Shown here piece after piece: positions 33,925 through 41,984 of a stretch of 45,695 bases of DNA. The number at the start of each line of letters is the position of its first letter. Within the stretch, counting starts at the first letter, position 1. The stretch comes from Candidatus Aminicenantota bacterium (GTDB lineage Bacteria > Acidobacteriota > Aminicenantia > UBA2199). Under the pieces are notes generated by a model that did not search any database, had not been told where the DNA came from, and worked only from the letters and a program-made list of their open reading frames with translations. A program made the translations under genes and the position numbers. The DNA lies in contig JAFGSF010000051.1 of assembly GCA_016934745.1 (NCBI GenBank), positions 1 to 45,695 on the forward strand. The letters run 5' to 3'.

Positions 33925-35292
33925 GTGAAAATCCTGAGCGTGATGGAAAAACGTATCGCGCCGGCGGTGCGGTTCTGGTTGTTGGCGATGCTGGTATTTC
34001 TGCCTTTCCAGTTGCGACTTGCGGATGAACTGGGATTCGTTGTCCCTTTTCTGAGGTCCCTCAAGTACCTGGATGAACTCACAGTATTGGTCCTTTTCCC
34101 GCCGGCGCTGTGGATATTTTTCAGGGAAAGAAACAAGCTTCATTACTTGCAGTATATTTTCTGGCCGCTGGCGGTGCTGGGCCTTTTCGGACTGATCTCG
34201 GGATGGATCAATCATCTGCCATTGATGATCACTGCCATGGGCTCCTTCGACTATGTCAAAAACTTCCTGCCCTTGTTCATCTATGCGGCGTTTTTTCCCA
34301 TGGCAAGCGACTGGCAGAAGGCACTGCGGTTTCTTGTGATCACGGCCGTGGTTCTGGGGGTATTTGCGGTTTATCAGGAATCGATCAATCTCGTGTTTTC
34401 CTTATTTTTTCCGGCCAGCGCCGGTACCGGGATCGAACTGGCCATGCTTCCCCGCATTTTCGGTGATTATCTGCGCATCGGGTTGCTGCGGACGCCGTCC
34501 CTGACCATCCATCCCAATCTGTTCGGACTTTTCACGCTGTTGGTCCTGACCTACTACTTGTTCACGAAAAGGAAGGTCAATCCGCTTGTTTTTCTGGCCT
34601 TGTATGGCGGCATTTTTTTCTGTCTGTCAAGGATCGTCGGATTGTCGTTCATCGTCCTGGCCGGGATCCAATTCCTCAGGGGCAGGAAATGGATGGTATT
34701 TCCTACCATTCCACTGGCCATTTTTCTTTTCCTGATGGGATCATACTTCGATTCCAACGTAATAAAGTCAAAAAATCCCAGAATGGCGACCTATTTCGGA
34801 GTCCAGACCCATTATACACCGCAAATGAGTTCCATTCGTTCGCAATTGAGGGAAAAGGCGTTGGCCGTGTTCAACGACCACCCGGTTGCCGGTTCGGGCC
34901 CTGGAACATTTGGGGGCATCGTTTCTTTCAAATACCGGCCCGAGCTCTTCAAAAAATACAAAGTCATCCAGTGGCAATACGATTCCCTGAAAAAATTCGG
35001 CAGTTTGGACCAATTCTGGCCGCAGCTTCTGGCAGAATTGGGCGTGGTCGGGACATCGATCTTTGTTCTTCTGCTTGTCGTCCTGGCGCTTGTTTTTATC
35101 ATTGCTGGCCGAGCGGCCCCGGACATCGCTACGAGGGGGTTCTTCCTTGCCGCCGCCTTGGCTACGGGCTATATTTTCATTTACCTGTTCAGCAATGGCT
35201 TGAACATGACCGCTTTTTTATACACATACTCGGCCCTGGCCGGCATGGTCTTTGGCGGTCACGCCCTCTGCGGCGAAAAACAGAATGATTGA
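33925..35292 (+). CDS. Wzy / O-antigen ligase-like membrane protein (455 aa)
   Basis: I choose the GTG at 33925 because AAGGAG lies 6 bases upstream; an earlier TTG in frame has no such site. About 10-12 hydrophobic segments are present. The Wzy_C-type periplasmic loop appears late: NDHPVAGSGPGTFGG followed by DQFWPQLLAELGVVGTS, close to the pattern of O-antigen ligases and polymerases. It is the second such protein in the window, without the long soluble tail of the one at 15023. It probably polymerises or ligates the region B glycan on the periplasmic face. The B12-type radical SAM gene follows 77 bases later. Confidence 0.8.
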   Translation: MKILSVMEKRIAPAVRFWLLAMLVFLPFQLRLADELGFVVPFLRSLKYLDELTVLVLFPPALWIFFRERNKLHYLQYIFWPLAVLGLFGLISGWINHLPLMITAMGSFDYVKNFLPLFIYAAFFPMASDWQKALRFLVITAVVLGVFAVYQESINLVFSLFFPASAGTGIELAMLPRIFGDYLRIGLLRTPSLTIHPNLFGLFTLLVLTYYLFTKRKVNPLVFLALYGGIFFCLSRIVGLSFIVLAGIQFLRGRKWMVFPTIPLAIFLFLMGSYFDSNVIKSKNPRMATYFGVQTHYTPQMSSIRSQLREKALAVFNDHPVAGSGPGTFGGIVSFKYRPELFKKYKVIQWQYDSLKKFGSLDQFWPQLLAELGVVGTSIFVLLLVVLALVFIIAGRAAPDIATRGFFLAAALATGYIFIYLFSNGLNMTAFLYTYSALAGMVFGGHALCGEKQND

Positions 35293-35369
35293 ACCGGTTT
35301 TCGTAAAGCGGACTTCCGTCATGAAAACCGTTTGTGTGGATAATTTGGGCCGGCCCCATCGCATGCATC

Positions 35370-37031
35370 ATGACGAACATCCTGTTGATCGACATTAATG
35401 ATCGCGCCGGTACTTTCGGATTGCGCAGTATTTCATCCTGCCTGAAACGGGAAGGATATCGGACGGCACTGGTTTTTTTCTGCACCGAGTTCATCCAGGA
35501 CACGGCGGACGTGCCGGAAGTCAAGATGGCGGCCCTGGAGCGTGTGGCCGTTGGATTCCGGCCCGAGCTGATTGGCATCAGCATCACCAGTTCATTCGGC
35601 CATGCGCTGGCCTCCGCCTTGAGCGAACGGTTGAAAAAAACATGGGATGTTCCCATTGTCTGGGGCGGCGTGCACCCTTCGCTGATGCCTGAATTCTGTT
35701 TGCAAAATGCCAACATTGATTACGTCTGCGTTGGTGAAGGCGAGGAGGCGATGCTGGAGCTGTGCGGCCGGCTGGCGTCGGGAGGTGATGCCGCATCGGT
35801 GCCCGGGATCATGCCGAAGCAAACCTTGAAATATGTGCGTAGAAACCCTCCCGAACATCTGGACGAATTGCCCTTCCAGGATTTTTCCCCTGAAAACAAG
35901 TTCAGCATCCTGCCGGACGGAATCGTGGTGGAAGGAGAGCCCATGGTCCGCGAGCGTTTCGTCACCCGCTGCTCGCGCGGCTGCCATTTCAGCTGCAGTT
36001 ATTGCTGCAACGCCTCCCTGCGCAGACTGTATGATGCGCGCAAATACAATCGCATGCGCTCGGTGGAAAACGTCATCGCCGAAATCAAACAATACCTCGC
36101 ATTGAACCCGAGCTGCTCGCGGATCTGGTTTTCCGATGATTCATTCCCGTTCGACCGTTCATGGGTGGAGAGTTTTTCGCGGCAGTACCGTGAGCAGGTC
36201 GGTGTCCCTTTTTTTATTTGGCTGCATCCCAAGATGGTGTGTGAAACCAATGTGGCTGCATTGAGGACAGCGGGATTGAAAATGGCCATGGTCGGGATCG
36301 AGAGCGCCTCGGCGACGGTCCGCAAGGAAGTTTTTTGCCGCCCCGAAAGCCGTGAAGACATCTTGGCGGCCGATCGTATCCTTACGAAACATAAAATAGA
36401 AAAACACTATGATTTTATCGTGGATCATCCTTGGGAAACCCGGAATGAGCTGGGAGATACTTTTAATTTGCTGTGCAGTTTGAAAAGGCCTTATGAGGTC
36501 AACATGCATAGCCTGATCCTGTTGCCGAATACTGAACTGGCAAAAAAGGCCATGCAAGAGGGAAAAATCAAGAAAGGTGATGTTATCGGCAATATCGTCG
36601 AACGGCCATACGAGGCGTCCCGGAAATTTCAATGGAGTCGTGGCATTCCGCAGCAAAAGAGCATCGAGAAATCATATTGGCTGTTCCTGATCTCCTGCCT
36701 GGGCAATCCGGCCATTCCGCTGGGTCTCATTCGCTTTTTGCAAAGAAAGGCGATTTTAAAGAAGTATCCGCAATTGTTGACTGACCTGAATGTGAACGAC
36801 GCGGGAAAAATCGAGCGGACTTTATTGCACTATCGGGTGACCTTGGTCCAAAAATCCCGTCTGATCAGGCATTTCTCCAACAGATCCGTCCGCCTGAAGT
36901 CCGGGGCGAAAAAAGTGATCGGCTTTTTTCTCGGCAAATCCCAATTGCTTTTTTTCATTTCCGGCCTGGTTGTCAGGATCTGTAAAAAAACTCCCGGAAT
37001 CCTGTTGAAAAAAAGGCAGGGCAGCGGCTGA
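35370..37031 (+). CDS. B12-binding-type radical SAM protein (553 aa)
   Basis: I prefer the ATG at 35370 (MTNILLIDIND) because this is where the cobalamin-binding Rossmann domain begins. That domain contains IGISITSSFGHALA, VWGGVHPSLMP and YVCVGEGEEAMLEL, the usual pattern of the BchE/HpnP-like class. The 4Fe-4S motif is C205-x3-C209-x2-C212 in RGCHFSCSYCC. SRIWFSDDSFPFD and MVGIESASATVRKE follow as in the family. The C-terminal about 130 residues are basic with a hydrophobic stretch (LLFFISGLVVRI). Family members carry out methylations or ring rearrangements; the substrate here may be a glycan or lipid carrier (inference). Its last codons overlap the terminator of the convergent dipeptidase gene. 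Confidence 0.83.
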   Translation: MTNILLIDINDRAGTFGLRSISSCLKREGYRTALVFFCTEFIQDTADVPEVKMAALERVAVGFRPELIGISITSSFGHALASALSERLKKTWDVPIVWGGVHPSLMPEFCLQNANIDYVCVGEGEEAMLELCGRLASGGDAASVPGIMPKQTLKYVRRNPPEHLDELPFQDFSPENKFSILPDGIVVEGEPMVRERFVTRCSRGCHFSCSYCCNASLRRLYDARKYNRMRSVENVIAEIKQYLALNPSCSRIWFSDDSFPFDRSWVESFSRQYREQVGVPFFIWLHPKMVCETNVAALRTAGLKMAMVGIESASATVRKEVFCRPESREDILAADRILTKHKIEKHYDFIVDHPWETRNELGDTFNLLCSLKRPYEVNMHSLILLPNTELAKKAMQEGKIKKGDVIGNIVERPYEASRKFQWSRGIPQQKSIEKSYWLFLISCLGNPAIPLGLIRFLQRKAILKKYPQLLTDLNVNDAGKIERTLLHYRVTLVQKSRLIRHFSNRSVRLKSGAKKVIGFFLGKSQLLFFISGLVVRICKKTPGILLKKRQGSG

Positions 37032-37049
37032 AGCGTTCGCCGCCCTGCC
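37008..37049 (-). terminator. Intrinsic terminator of the C69 dipeptidase gene
   Basis: On the minus strand GGCAGGGC (37049-37042), an inner GC-rich region and GCCCTGCC (37022-37015) form an 8-bp stem with partial extension, followed by seven T (37014-37008). It starts 17 bases after the dipeptidase stop and lies inside the last codons of the plus-strand radical SAM gene. Confidence 0.8.
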
Positions 37050-37065
37050 CCTGCAAGGCAGCGAT

Positions 37066-38727
37066 CTATTCCTTTTTCTCTTCCTGGGGCACGCGGAAGC
37101 GGTCTCCCGTTTCCTTGATGATGCGTTCGTACCATTCCTTGGGATAAGGCGGGTGTGTGACCTTGCCCTGGCTGTCGCGCACGTTGCCGTCCAGGTATTT
37201 CCAGATCAAGAATTCGCCCAGTTTTTTCCAGCGTTTGACCACGGCGTCGCCTTCCTCGCTGCAATAGGCGGTCAGGCGGTCGCGGGCCAGCTCGGGGGAG
37301 CGGCGGAACAGCTCCACGGCGGCGGCTTCCAGCTCGGGCTGCACGGCCAGGAATTTTCCTTCCAGCTCGCGCTGCACGGTCTGGATGTCCCAGATCATGT
37401 CTGAGTAGCGCGAATAGGCGTAGTTGGCCACGAAGTTGAAAACCCAGAAGGCCGAGTCCCAGCTGAAGCGGTTGAAGGTCCCGGTCCCCTTGGCGAAGCT
37501 GACCGGCACGTTGCGGATGCCGCAGTACATCGGGGTGTACACGGTGCTGAAAGTGTCATCCATGCCGACCCAGTAGATGCCGCCGATGGGGTTGGGCAGC
37601 CAGGAGCGTGATTGGGTGACAAACGAATACGCGGTCTGCTGGGTGGAGACGGCGCGCTCGAAAAAGTAACTTTCCTTGGCCTCTTTTTCAATTTTCCAGG
37701 TCATGGGCCGCCAACGATAGGGCAGGACAAAGGGACCGGCGCCGATATCCAGGGTCATGTCCATGGCGCTACCCTCGTAGTGATCACGCATCAACTCCAT
37801 GATGTCACGCAGTGACAGTTTCTTGTCGGGCTTGATGAACAAAGGCATGGGTTTGGCCGGTTTCATGCCCAGGGCCCATTCCAGGTAGTCGTCCATCTGC
37901 TTGCTGTCAGGGGTGATGCGGTTGAAAAACTGCCAGACGCGGGCGTCGCAAAAGCGGCGGCCGCCGAAATCGGGGGGACAGTAGGCTGCGGCGAAACTGA
38001 AGTCGCTGTCGTTGCCCTTGAAGTAGCCTTTCTCGCGGGCGAAGGCAATGACGTCGGCGGAGTGGAAGGTTGTCTGCTTTTTGTCGAAAAAGTTGTTCCT
38101 TTTTTGCAGCGGGAACTGGTGGATGCGGGCCTGGTTGGCGTGGCCGCAGACATAGCCGTCGGGGACCATGCGTGCCACCCAGACGGCACCCTTTTGCTCC
38201 GGCCCCTTGGAGATCATTTCCAGGATCCAGACTTCGTTGGGATCGGAGATGGAGAAAGATTCGCCGCTCGAGGCGTAGCCGTATTCCTCCACCAGCGAGG
38301 TCATGACCTGCAGGGCCTCGCGGGCGTTGCGGCTTCGTTGCAAGGCCAGGTTCATCAGGTTGCCATAGTCCACCACGCCCTTGGGATCCATGAGCTCTTC
38401 ACGGCCGCCGTAGGTGGTCTCGCCCAGGGCGACCTGGAACTCGTTCATGTAACCGACCACCGAGTAAGTGCGGCGTACCTGGCGGATCTTGCCCAGGTAT
38501 TTATTCGAATCGCCGTCGAAAACGTCGATCCAGGTTCCCTCAATATGCTCGCCGGCCGGGATGAAGTTCAGTTCGCCGTAGAGGTAGTGCGAGTCGGCCG
38601 AATAGGTGATCATGGTGGAGCCATCCGTTGAAGCTCCCTTGCTGACCAGGTAGTTGGTGCAGGCGTGGCCGCCGGGCGCAAAAGCCAGAAGCATTCCGAT
38701 GACGATGATCCAAGTGATTGTCTTCAT
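37066..38727 (-). CDS. C69-family dipeptidase, secreted Ntn-hydrolase (553 aa)
   Basis: I choose the ATG at 38727 because AGGAGG lies 12 bases upstream and the product then begins with a signal peptide (MKTITWIIVIGMLLAFAPGG) that ends just before Cys23 in HACTNYLVSKGAS. In C69 peptidases the N-terminal Cys exposed by processing is the nucleophile. Further family features include TYSADSH, GEFTYGG-like ALGETTYGG near residue 105, SDPNEVWILEM near 170 and GHANQARIHQF near 205. The enzyme should cleave dipeptides outside the inner membrane, complementing the M3 peptidase at 21209. The upstream gap 38728-38966 contains no clear promoter. Confidence 0.88.
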   Translation of the reverse strand: MKTITWIIVIGMLLAFAPGGHACTNYLVSKGASTDGSTMITYSADSHYLYGELNFIPAGEHIEGTWIDVFDGDSNKYLGKIRQVRRTYSVVGYMNEFQVALGETTYGGREELMDPKGVVDYGNLMNLALQRSRNAREALQVMTSLVEEYGYASSGESFSISDPNEVWILEMISKGPEQKGAVWVARMVPDGYVCGHANQARIHQFPLQKRNNFFDKKQTTFHSADVIAFAREKGYFKGNDSDFSFAAAYCPPDFGGRRFCDARVWQFFNRITPDSKQMDDYLEWALGMKPAKPMPLFIKPDKKLSLRDIMELMRDHYEGSAMDMTLDIGAGPFVLPYRWRPMTWKIEKEAKESYFFERAVSTQQTAYSFVTQSRSWLPNPIGGIYWVGMDDTFSTVYTPMYCGIRNVPVSFAKGTGTFNRFSWDSAFWVFNFVANYAYSRYSDMIWDIQTVQRELEGKFLAVQPELEAAAVELFRRSPELARDRLTAYCSEEGDAVVKRWKKLGEFLIWKYLDGNVRDSQGKVTHPPYPKEWYERIIKETGDRFRVPQEEKKE

Positions 38728-38966
38728 GGTGTTCAGGTTCCTCCTGTTCTGTTTTAAATCCAGCAGCGCTGGACAAAAGTCTTCGATACCAAATTCAAGA
38801 TTTGTTTTAAAAGCTAACAAATATTAGAATTTGCCATAAGTCTCAAAAGCGCCTCGGTCGGATCCGAAAATCCCTGATCGGCGTTCAGAAGAAAAGGATA
38901 TGAAATTTGCCAGTAAAATGCAAGGGGTACAGAAACTTTCTTCAAATTCTTCCTGATGGAGAGAAC

Positions 38967-40361
38967 TCAGCGGTACAGCCCCCGCCTTGACTTGAAATAG
39001 GACTGGTGCCCCGCTTCAGCATTCTGGCGCGGGCCCTGGTGCCGGCCATGGCTGCCATGGCCGTTATTCCGGTTGCGGGCCGCTTTGGAAGCCGGACGGG
39101 CATCGGCACCCGTGGCCCGGCGGGCTGTCTCGGAATGAAATTTGTGAGTGCGGTCGACCGGAACCTCCGCTCGGATCAGCTTCTCGATGCTGCACAGAAA
39201 ATCACGTTCACTGGACGAACAGAACGACACGGCGTCGCCGCCGGCCCCGGCCCGGGCGGTGCGGCCGATGCGGTGGATGTAGACTTCGGGCTCCACGGGC
39301 AAGTCGTAGTTGATAACATGGGAGATGCCGTCCACGTCCAGGCCGCGGGCGGCGATGTCGGTGGCGACCAGCACGCGGACGCGGCCGTCCTTGAAGCTGG
39401 CCAGGGCTTCGGTGCGCGCCCCCTGGCTCTTGTTGCCGTGGATGGCGGCAGCCGTGATGCCGGCGCCGGACAGTTTCCGGACCACCTTGTTGGCCATGTG
39501 CTTCATCTGGGTGAAGACGATGACGCGCTCCCAGCGCGAGTCGGCCAGCAGAGAGGTCAGCAGGGCGTCCTTGTCGTTCTTGTCCACGAACAGCACCCGC
39601 TGCACGATGCGCTCGACGGCCGGCGCCTCATGGGCGATGGTCACGTGCACGGCATCATGGACCAGGGAGCGGGCCAGGGCCACCACCGGGGGTTCCATGG
39701 TGGCTGAAAAAAACAACGATTGGCGCTGGAGCGGCAGCTTGGCGATGACTTTCTTGATATCCGGGAAAAACCCCATGTCCAGCATGCGGTCGGCTTCGTC
39801 GAGGACGAAAATTTCGATGCTGTCCAATTGAACATGGCCCTGCTGCATGAGGTCGAGCAGCCGCCCGGGCGTGGCGACCAGGATATCGAGGCCGCGGTTC
39901 AGGGCCTTGACCTGGGCAAGCTGGCTGACGCCGCCAAAAATGACGGCATGGCTGCGGCGCAGGTGCCGGCCGTAGGTGGACGCGCTGGCGCCGATCTGAG
40001 CTGCCAGCTCGCGGGTCGGGGCCAGGATGAGGACGCGGGCACGGCCGCGTCCTGCCTGTCGTTTGTTTAAAGTCAGGTATTGCAGGATGGGCAGGATGAA
40101 GGCCGCCGTCTTGCCCGTGCCAGTCTGGGCGCAGCCGATCAGATCACGGTTGTTGAGCAAGTGGGGAATGGATTGGGTCTGGATCGGCGTTGGCGTGGTG
40201 TATCCTTCTTCGGCCACAGCTCGTTTCAGTTCCGGCAGCAATGTTGAAAACACGCTGGTGCTTATGGTCTGGGAGGGTCGAGGAGCGCTGGGGAGCAAAT
40301 AGTTTTTTTTCAACAGCCGCTTCATTGGCCGGGTGGGCGCATTTTTTTCATGGATATTCAT
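38967..40361 (-). CDS. DEAD-box RNA helicase, RhlE-like (464 aa)
   Basis: All core motifs are present: Q motif ([14 protein letters not shown]), Walker [55 protein letters not shown] and [10 protein letters not shown]. The C-terminal about 60 residues are basic and rich in R, H, N and G, as in RhlE-type proteins that bind rRNA. It probably acts in ribosome assembly or RNA decay, often as a cold-shock function. The ATG at 40361 is supported by TAGGA 7 bases upstream. It is driven by a perfect consensus promoter with a leader of about 180 bases. The gene stands alone on the minus strand. Confidence 0.9.
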   Translation of the reverse strand: MNIHEKNAPTRPMKRLLKKNYLLPSAPRPSQTISTSVFSTLLPELKRAVAEEGYTTPTPIQTQSIPHLLNNRDLIGCAQTGTGKTAAFILPILQYLTLNKRQAGRGRARVLILAPTRELAAQIGASASTYGRHLRRSHAVIFGGVSQLAQVKALNRGLDILVATPGRLLDLMQQGHVQLDSIEIFVLDEADRMLDMGFFPDIKKVIAKLPLQRQSLFFSATMEPPVVALARSLVHDAVHVTIAHEAPAVERIVQRVLFVDKNDKDALLTSLLADSRWERVIVFTQMKHMANKVVRKLSGAGITAAAIHGNKSQGARTEALASFKDGRVRVLVATDIAARGLDVDGISHVINYDLPVEPEVYIHRIGRTARAGAGGDAVSFCSSSERDFLCSIEKLIRAEVPVDRTHKFHSETARRATGADARPASKAARNRNNGHGSHGRHQGPRQNAEAGHQSYFKSRRGLYR

Positions 40362-40540
40362 TACAATTCCTAAGTTTGATTTTGGGCCCGCCTTGTCGCG
40401 AATCATGAAGGAATGTCATCCAAATCGAGTAGCGGACTCGGAGGCGGGATGCGACCCTAACCCAGATTGACTGCATCAGAGCCTTTTACATCATTTCATT
40501 TTTTCCCTGTAGAACCCCCTGAGGGGCCACGGGCACAATT
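40362..40540 (-). other. Long 5' leader of the DEAD-box helicase mRNA
   Basis: The predicted start at about 40540 gives a leader of about 180 bases before the ATG. Near its 5' end CCCCTCAGGGG forms a short hairpin (minus strand, about 40529-40519). No known riboswitch is recognisable. Long leaders are common on cold-shock helicase and csp mRNAs, where they control translation or stability, so a regulatory role is plausible but unproven. Confidence 0.45.
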
Positions 40541-40546
40541 GCTGTC

Positions 40547-40575
40547 ATTATATCCCCAATTCTGATTTCTGTCAA
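40547..40575 (-). promoter_or_regulatory. Perfect consensus promoter of the DEAD-box helicase
   Basis: On the minus strand TTGACA (40575-40570), exactly 17 bases, TATAAT (40552-40547). Both hexamers match sigma70 consensus at every position, the strongest promoter in the window. Confidence 0.85.
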
Positions 40576-40594
40576 GGGTACCAACTTCAGTCTA

Positions 40595-40623
40595 TTGACA
40601 TTCGGGACAATAATCTTCAAAAT
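40595..40623 (+). promoter_or_regulatory. Promoter of the beta-helix / RdhA-like operon
   Basis: TTGACA (40595-40600), 17 bases, CAAAAT (40618-40623). The -35 is perfect and the -10 matches at 4 of 6. Transcription would start near 40630, just before AAGGAGG (40638-40644) and the ATG at 40650. It is divergent from the helicase promoter, with only 19 bases between the two -35 boxes. Confidence 0.6.
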
Positions 40624-40649
40624 GCAGCAAATACGACAAGGAGGTTGTT

Positions 40650-41978
40650 ATGAATAAATTCTTGTGCATCATCGTCATTGCCTTCATCTTAATTTCAATC
40701 GGCTTTGGACAGGCAGTATACGGGGCCGAATTTTTTGTCGCCAAGGGCCGGGGCGACAACCAGAATCCCGGGACCCGGGAAGCCCCTTTTAAAAATATCG
40801 AAGCGGCGCTGAAAATGGCCAAAGCCGGCGACCGGATATGCGTGGCCCAGGGCAACTATGTTGGCTTGCGCGACAAGGGTTACCTGGAAGTTCCGCTGGC
40901 GATCGAACTCGTCGGTGGCTATGCGGATGATTTTTCAATTCGCGATGTGCAAAAATTTCCCACCACCATCATTCCAGACCGTCATTCTGCTGCCAGCGGC
41001 AGAAAACCGCTGTTGAACATTATCAATGTTTCCTCAGGAACCACCTTTGTTCTGGACGGTTTTGTCCTGGATCGCGGGGCACAGAATGCCTATTCTCCAA
41101 AAGAGGGAGTGATTGCCGGCTTGGGGGGGAGGCTGCTGCGGGCTACGGAAAAACCGGCTGACGGTGCCAGTACGGTGGAGGAGCCCTTGCTTTGCTTCAC
41201 CAGTAAGGTCAATGCCCGCGTTGAAGGCGATATTACCATCCGCAATTGCGTTTTTTTAAATGGTCATTTCGCTATTCAGGGTGGCTTTAAAAAAGGCAGT
41301 GTGAAAATCCTTAATAATATTTTTGCGGCCAATACCATGGCGGCCATTGAAGTGTTCGGTACTGGCGGCAAGAAAGGCCCCAAGGGACCTATTGAAAAAA
41401 GCGGCCAGGTCGAGATTGCCAACAATACGATCCTCTTTACTTGGAGTCGGCTGAAAGATTTCGCCGACATGGGCTACGGGATCCGCATCATGACCATGGT
41501 CGGTTATGACATTCACGACAACCTGATCGGCTGCAATGTACTGACCGGGATTGATCACAGCCGCAACAATCCTAACCAGTGGGTGAAAATAGACAATAAT
41601 ATTATCTTTTTAAACAAGCAAGCTCCGTTGCTTTACGTTGAACCAGGCACCTCCGCGGCCGGAATGATGGAGCGGGTAAAGATCGGAGACATGAATGCCG
41701 ATCTGGGCCTGGCTAGCTGCCGGAGCAATTCCGATAAAATGAATGTAAAATTGCCTTTGCACAAGGTTTACCTGCAAAGTTTCCTCAATGCCCGCTACAG
41801 CGAGGCAGCCGATTTCGATCCGAATTCTCCCGCCAATGTACTGCGCGAAGTCCTGGGCCTGCCCAAGCATGGCAAGCTCAACACCCGGGTCTCGATGTTC
41901 GCCAACCGCTATCCGCTCCCGGATGCCTTGAGCCTTTTCGGTGCTGCCCGGCAATCCGGTGCTCAAAAACCGAATTAG
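40650..41978 (+). CDS. Secreted right-handed beta-helix protein (442 aa)
   Basis: A signal peptide (MNKFLCIIVIAFILISIGFG, cleavage near VYGA) is followed by FFVAKGRGDNQNPGTREAPF and IEAALKMAKAGDRICVAQGNY, the DUF1565-like start of parallel beta-helix proteins. Repeated strands such as ITIRNCVFLNGHFAI, VKILNNIFAANTMAAIEV, VEIANNTILF and VKIDNNIIFLN are rungs of a pectate-lyase-type helix. No lyase catalytic residues can be assigned. The protein is probably periplasmic or surface-located and may bind or act on glycan. It has an excellent Shine-Dalgarno and ends 6 bases before the RdhA-like gene, so both are expected on one transcript. Confidence 0.82.
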   Translation: MNKFLCIIVIAFILISIGFGQAVYGAEFFVAKGRGDNQNPGTREAPFKNIEAALKMAKAGDRICVAQGNYVGLRDKGYLEVPLAIELVGGYADDFSIRDVQKFPTTIIPDRHSAASGRKPLLNIINVSSGTTFVLDGFVLDRGAQNAYSPKEGVIAGLGGRLLRATEKPADGASTVEEPLLCFTSKVNARVEGDITIRNCVFLNGHFAIQGGFKKGSVKILNNIFAANTMAAIEVFGTGGKKGPKGPIEKSGQVEIANNTILFTWSRLKDFADMGYGIRIMTMVGYDIHDNLIGCNVLTGIDHSRNNPNQWVKIDNNIIFLNKQAPLLYVEPGTSAAGMMERVKIGDMNADLGLASCRSNSDKMNVKLPLHKVYLQSFLNARYSEAADFDPNSPANVLREVLGLPKHGKLNTRVSMFANRYPLPDALSLFGAARQSGAQKPN

Positions 41979-41984
41979 GTTCTC

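Noticed and set aside
38759..38771. Small palindrome CCAGC-AGC-GCTGG upstream of the C69 dipeptidase gene
   Set aside because: The stem is only 5 bp, with no T run or promoter context, so it is not supported as a terminator or operator.
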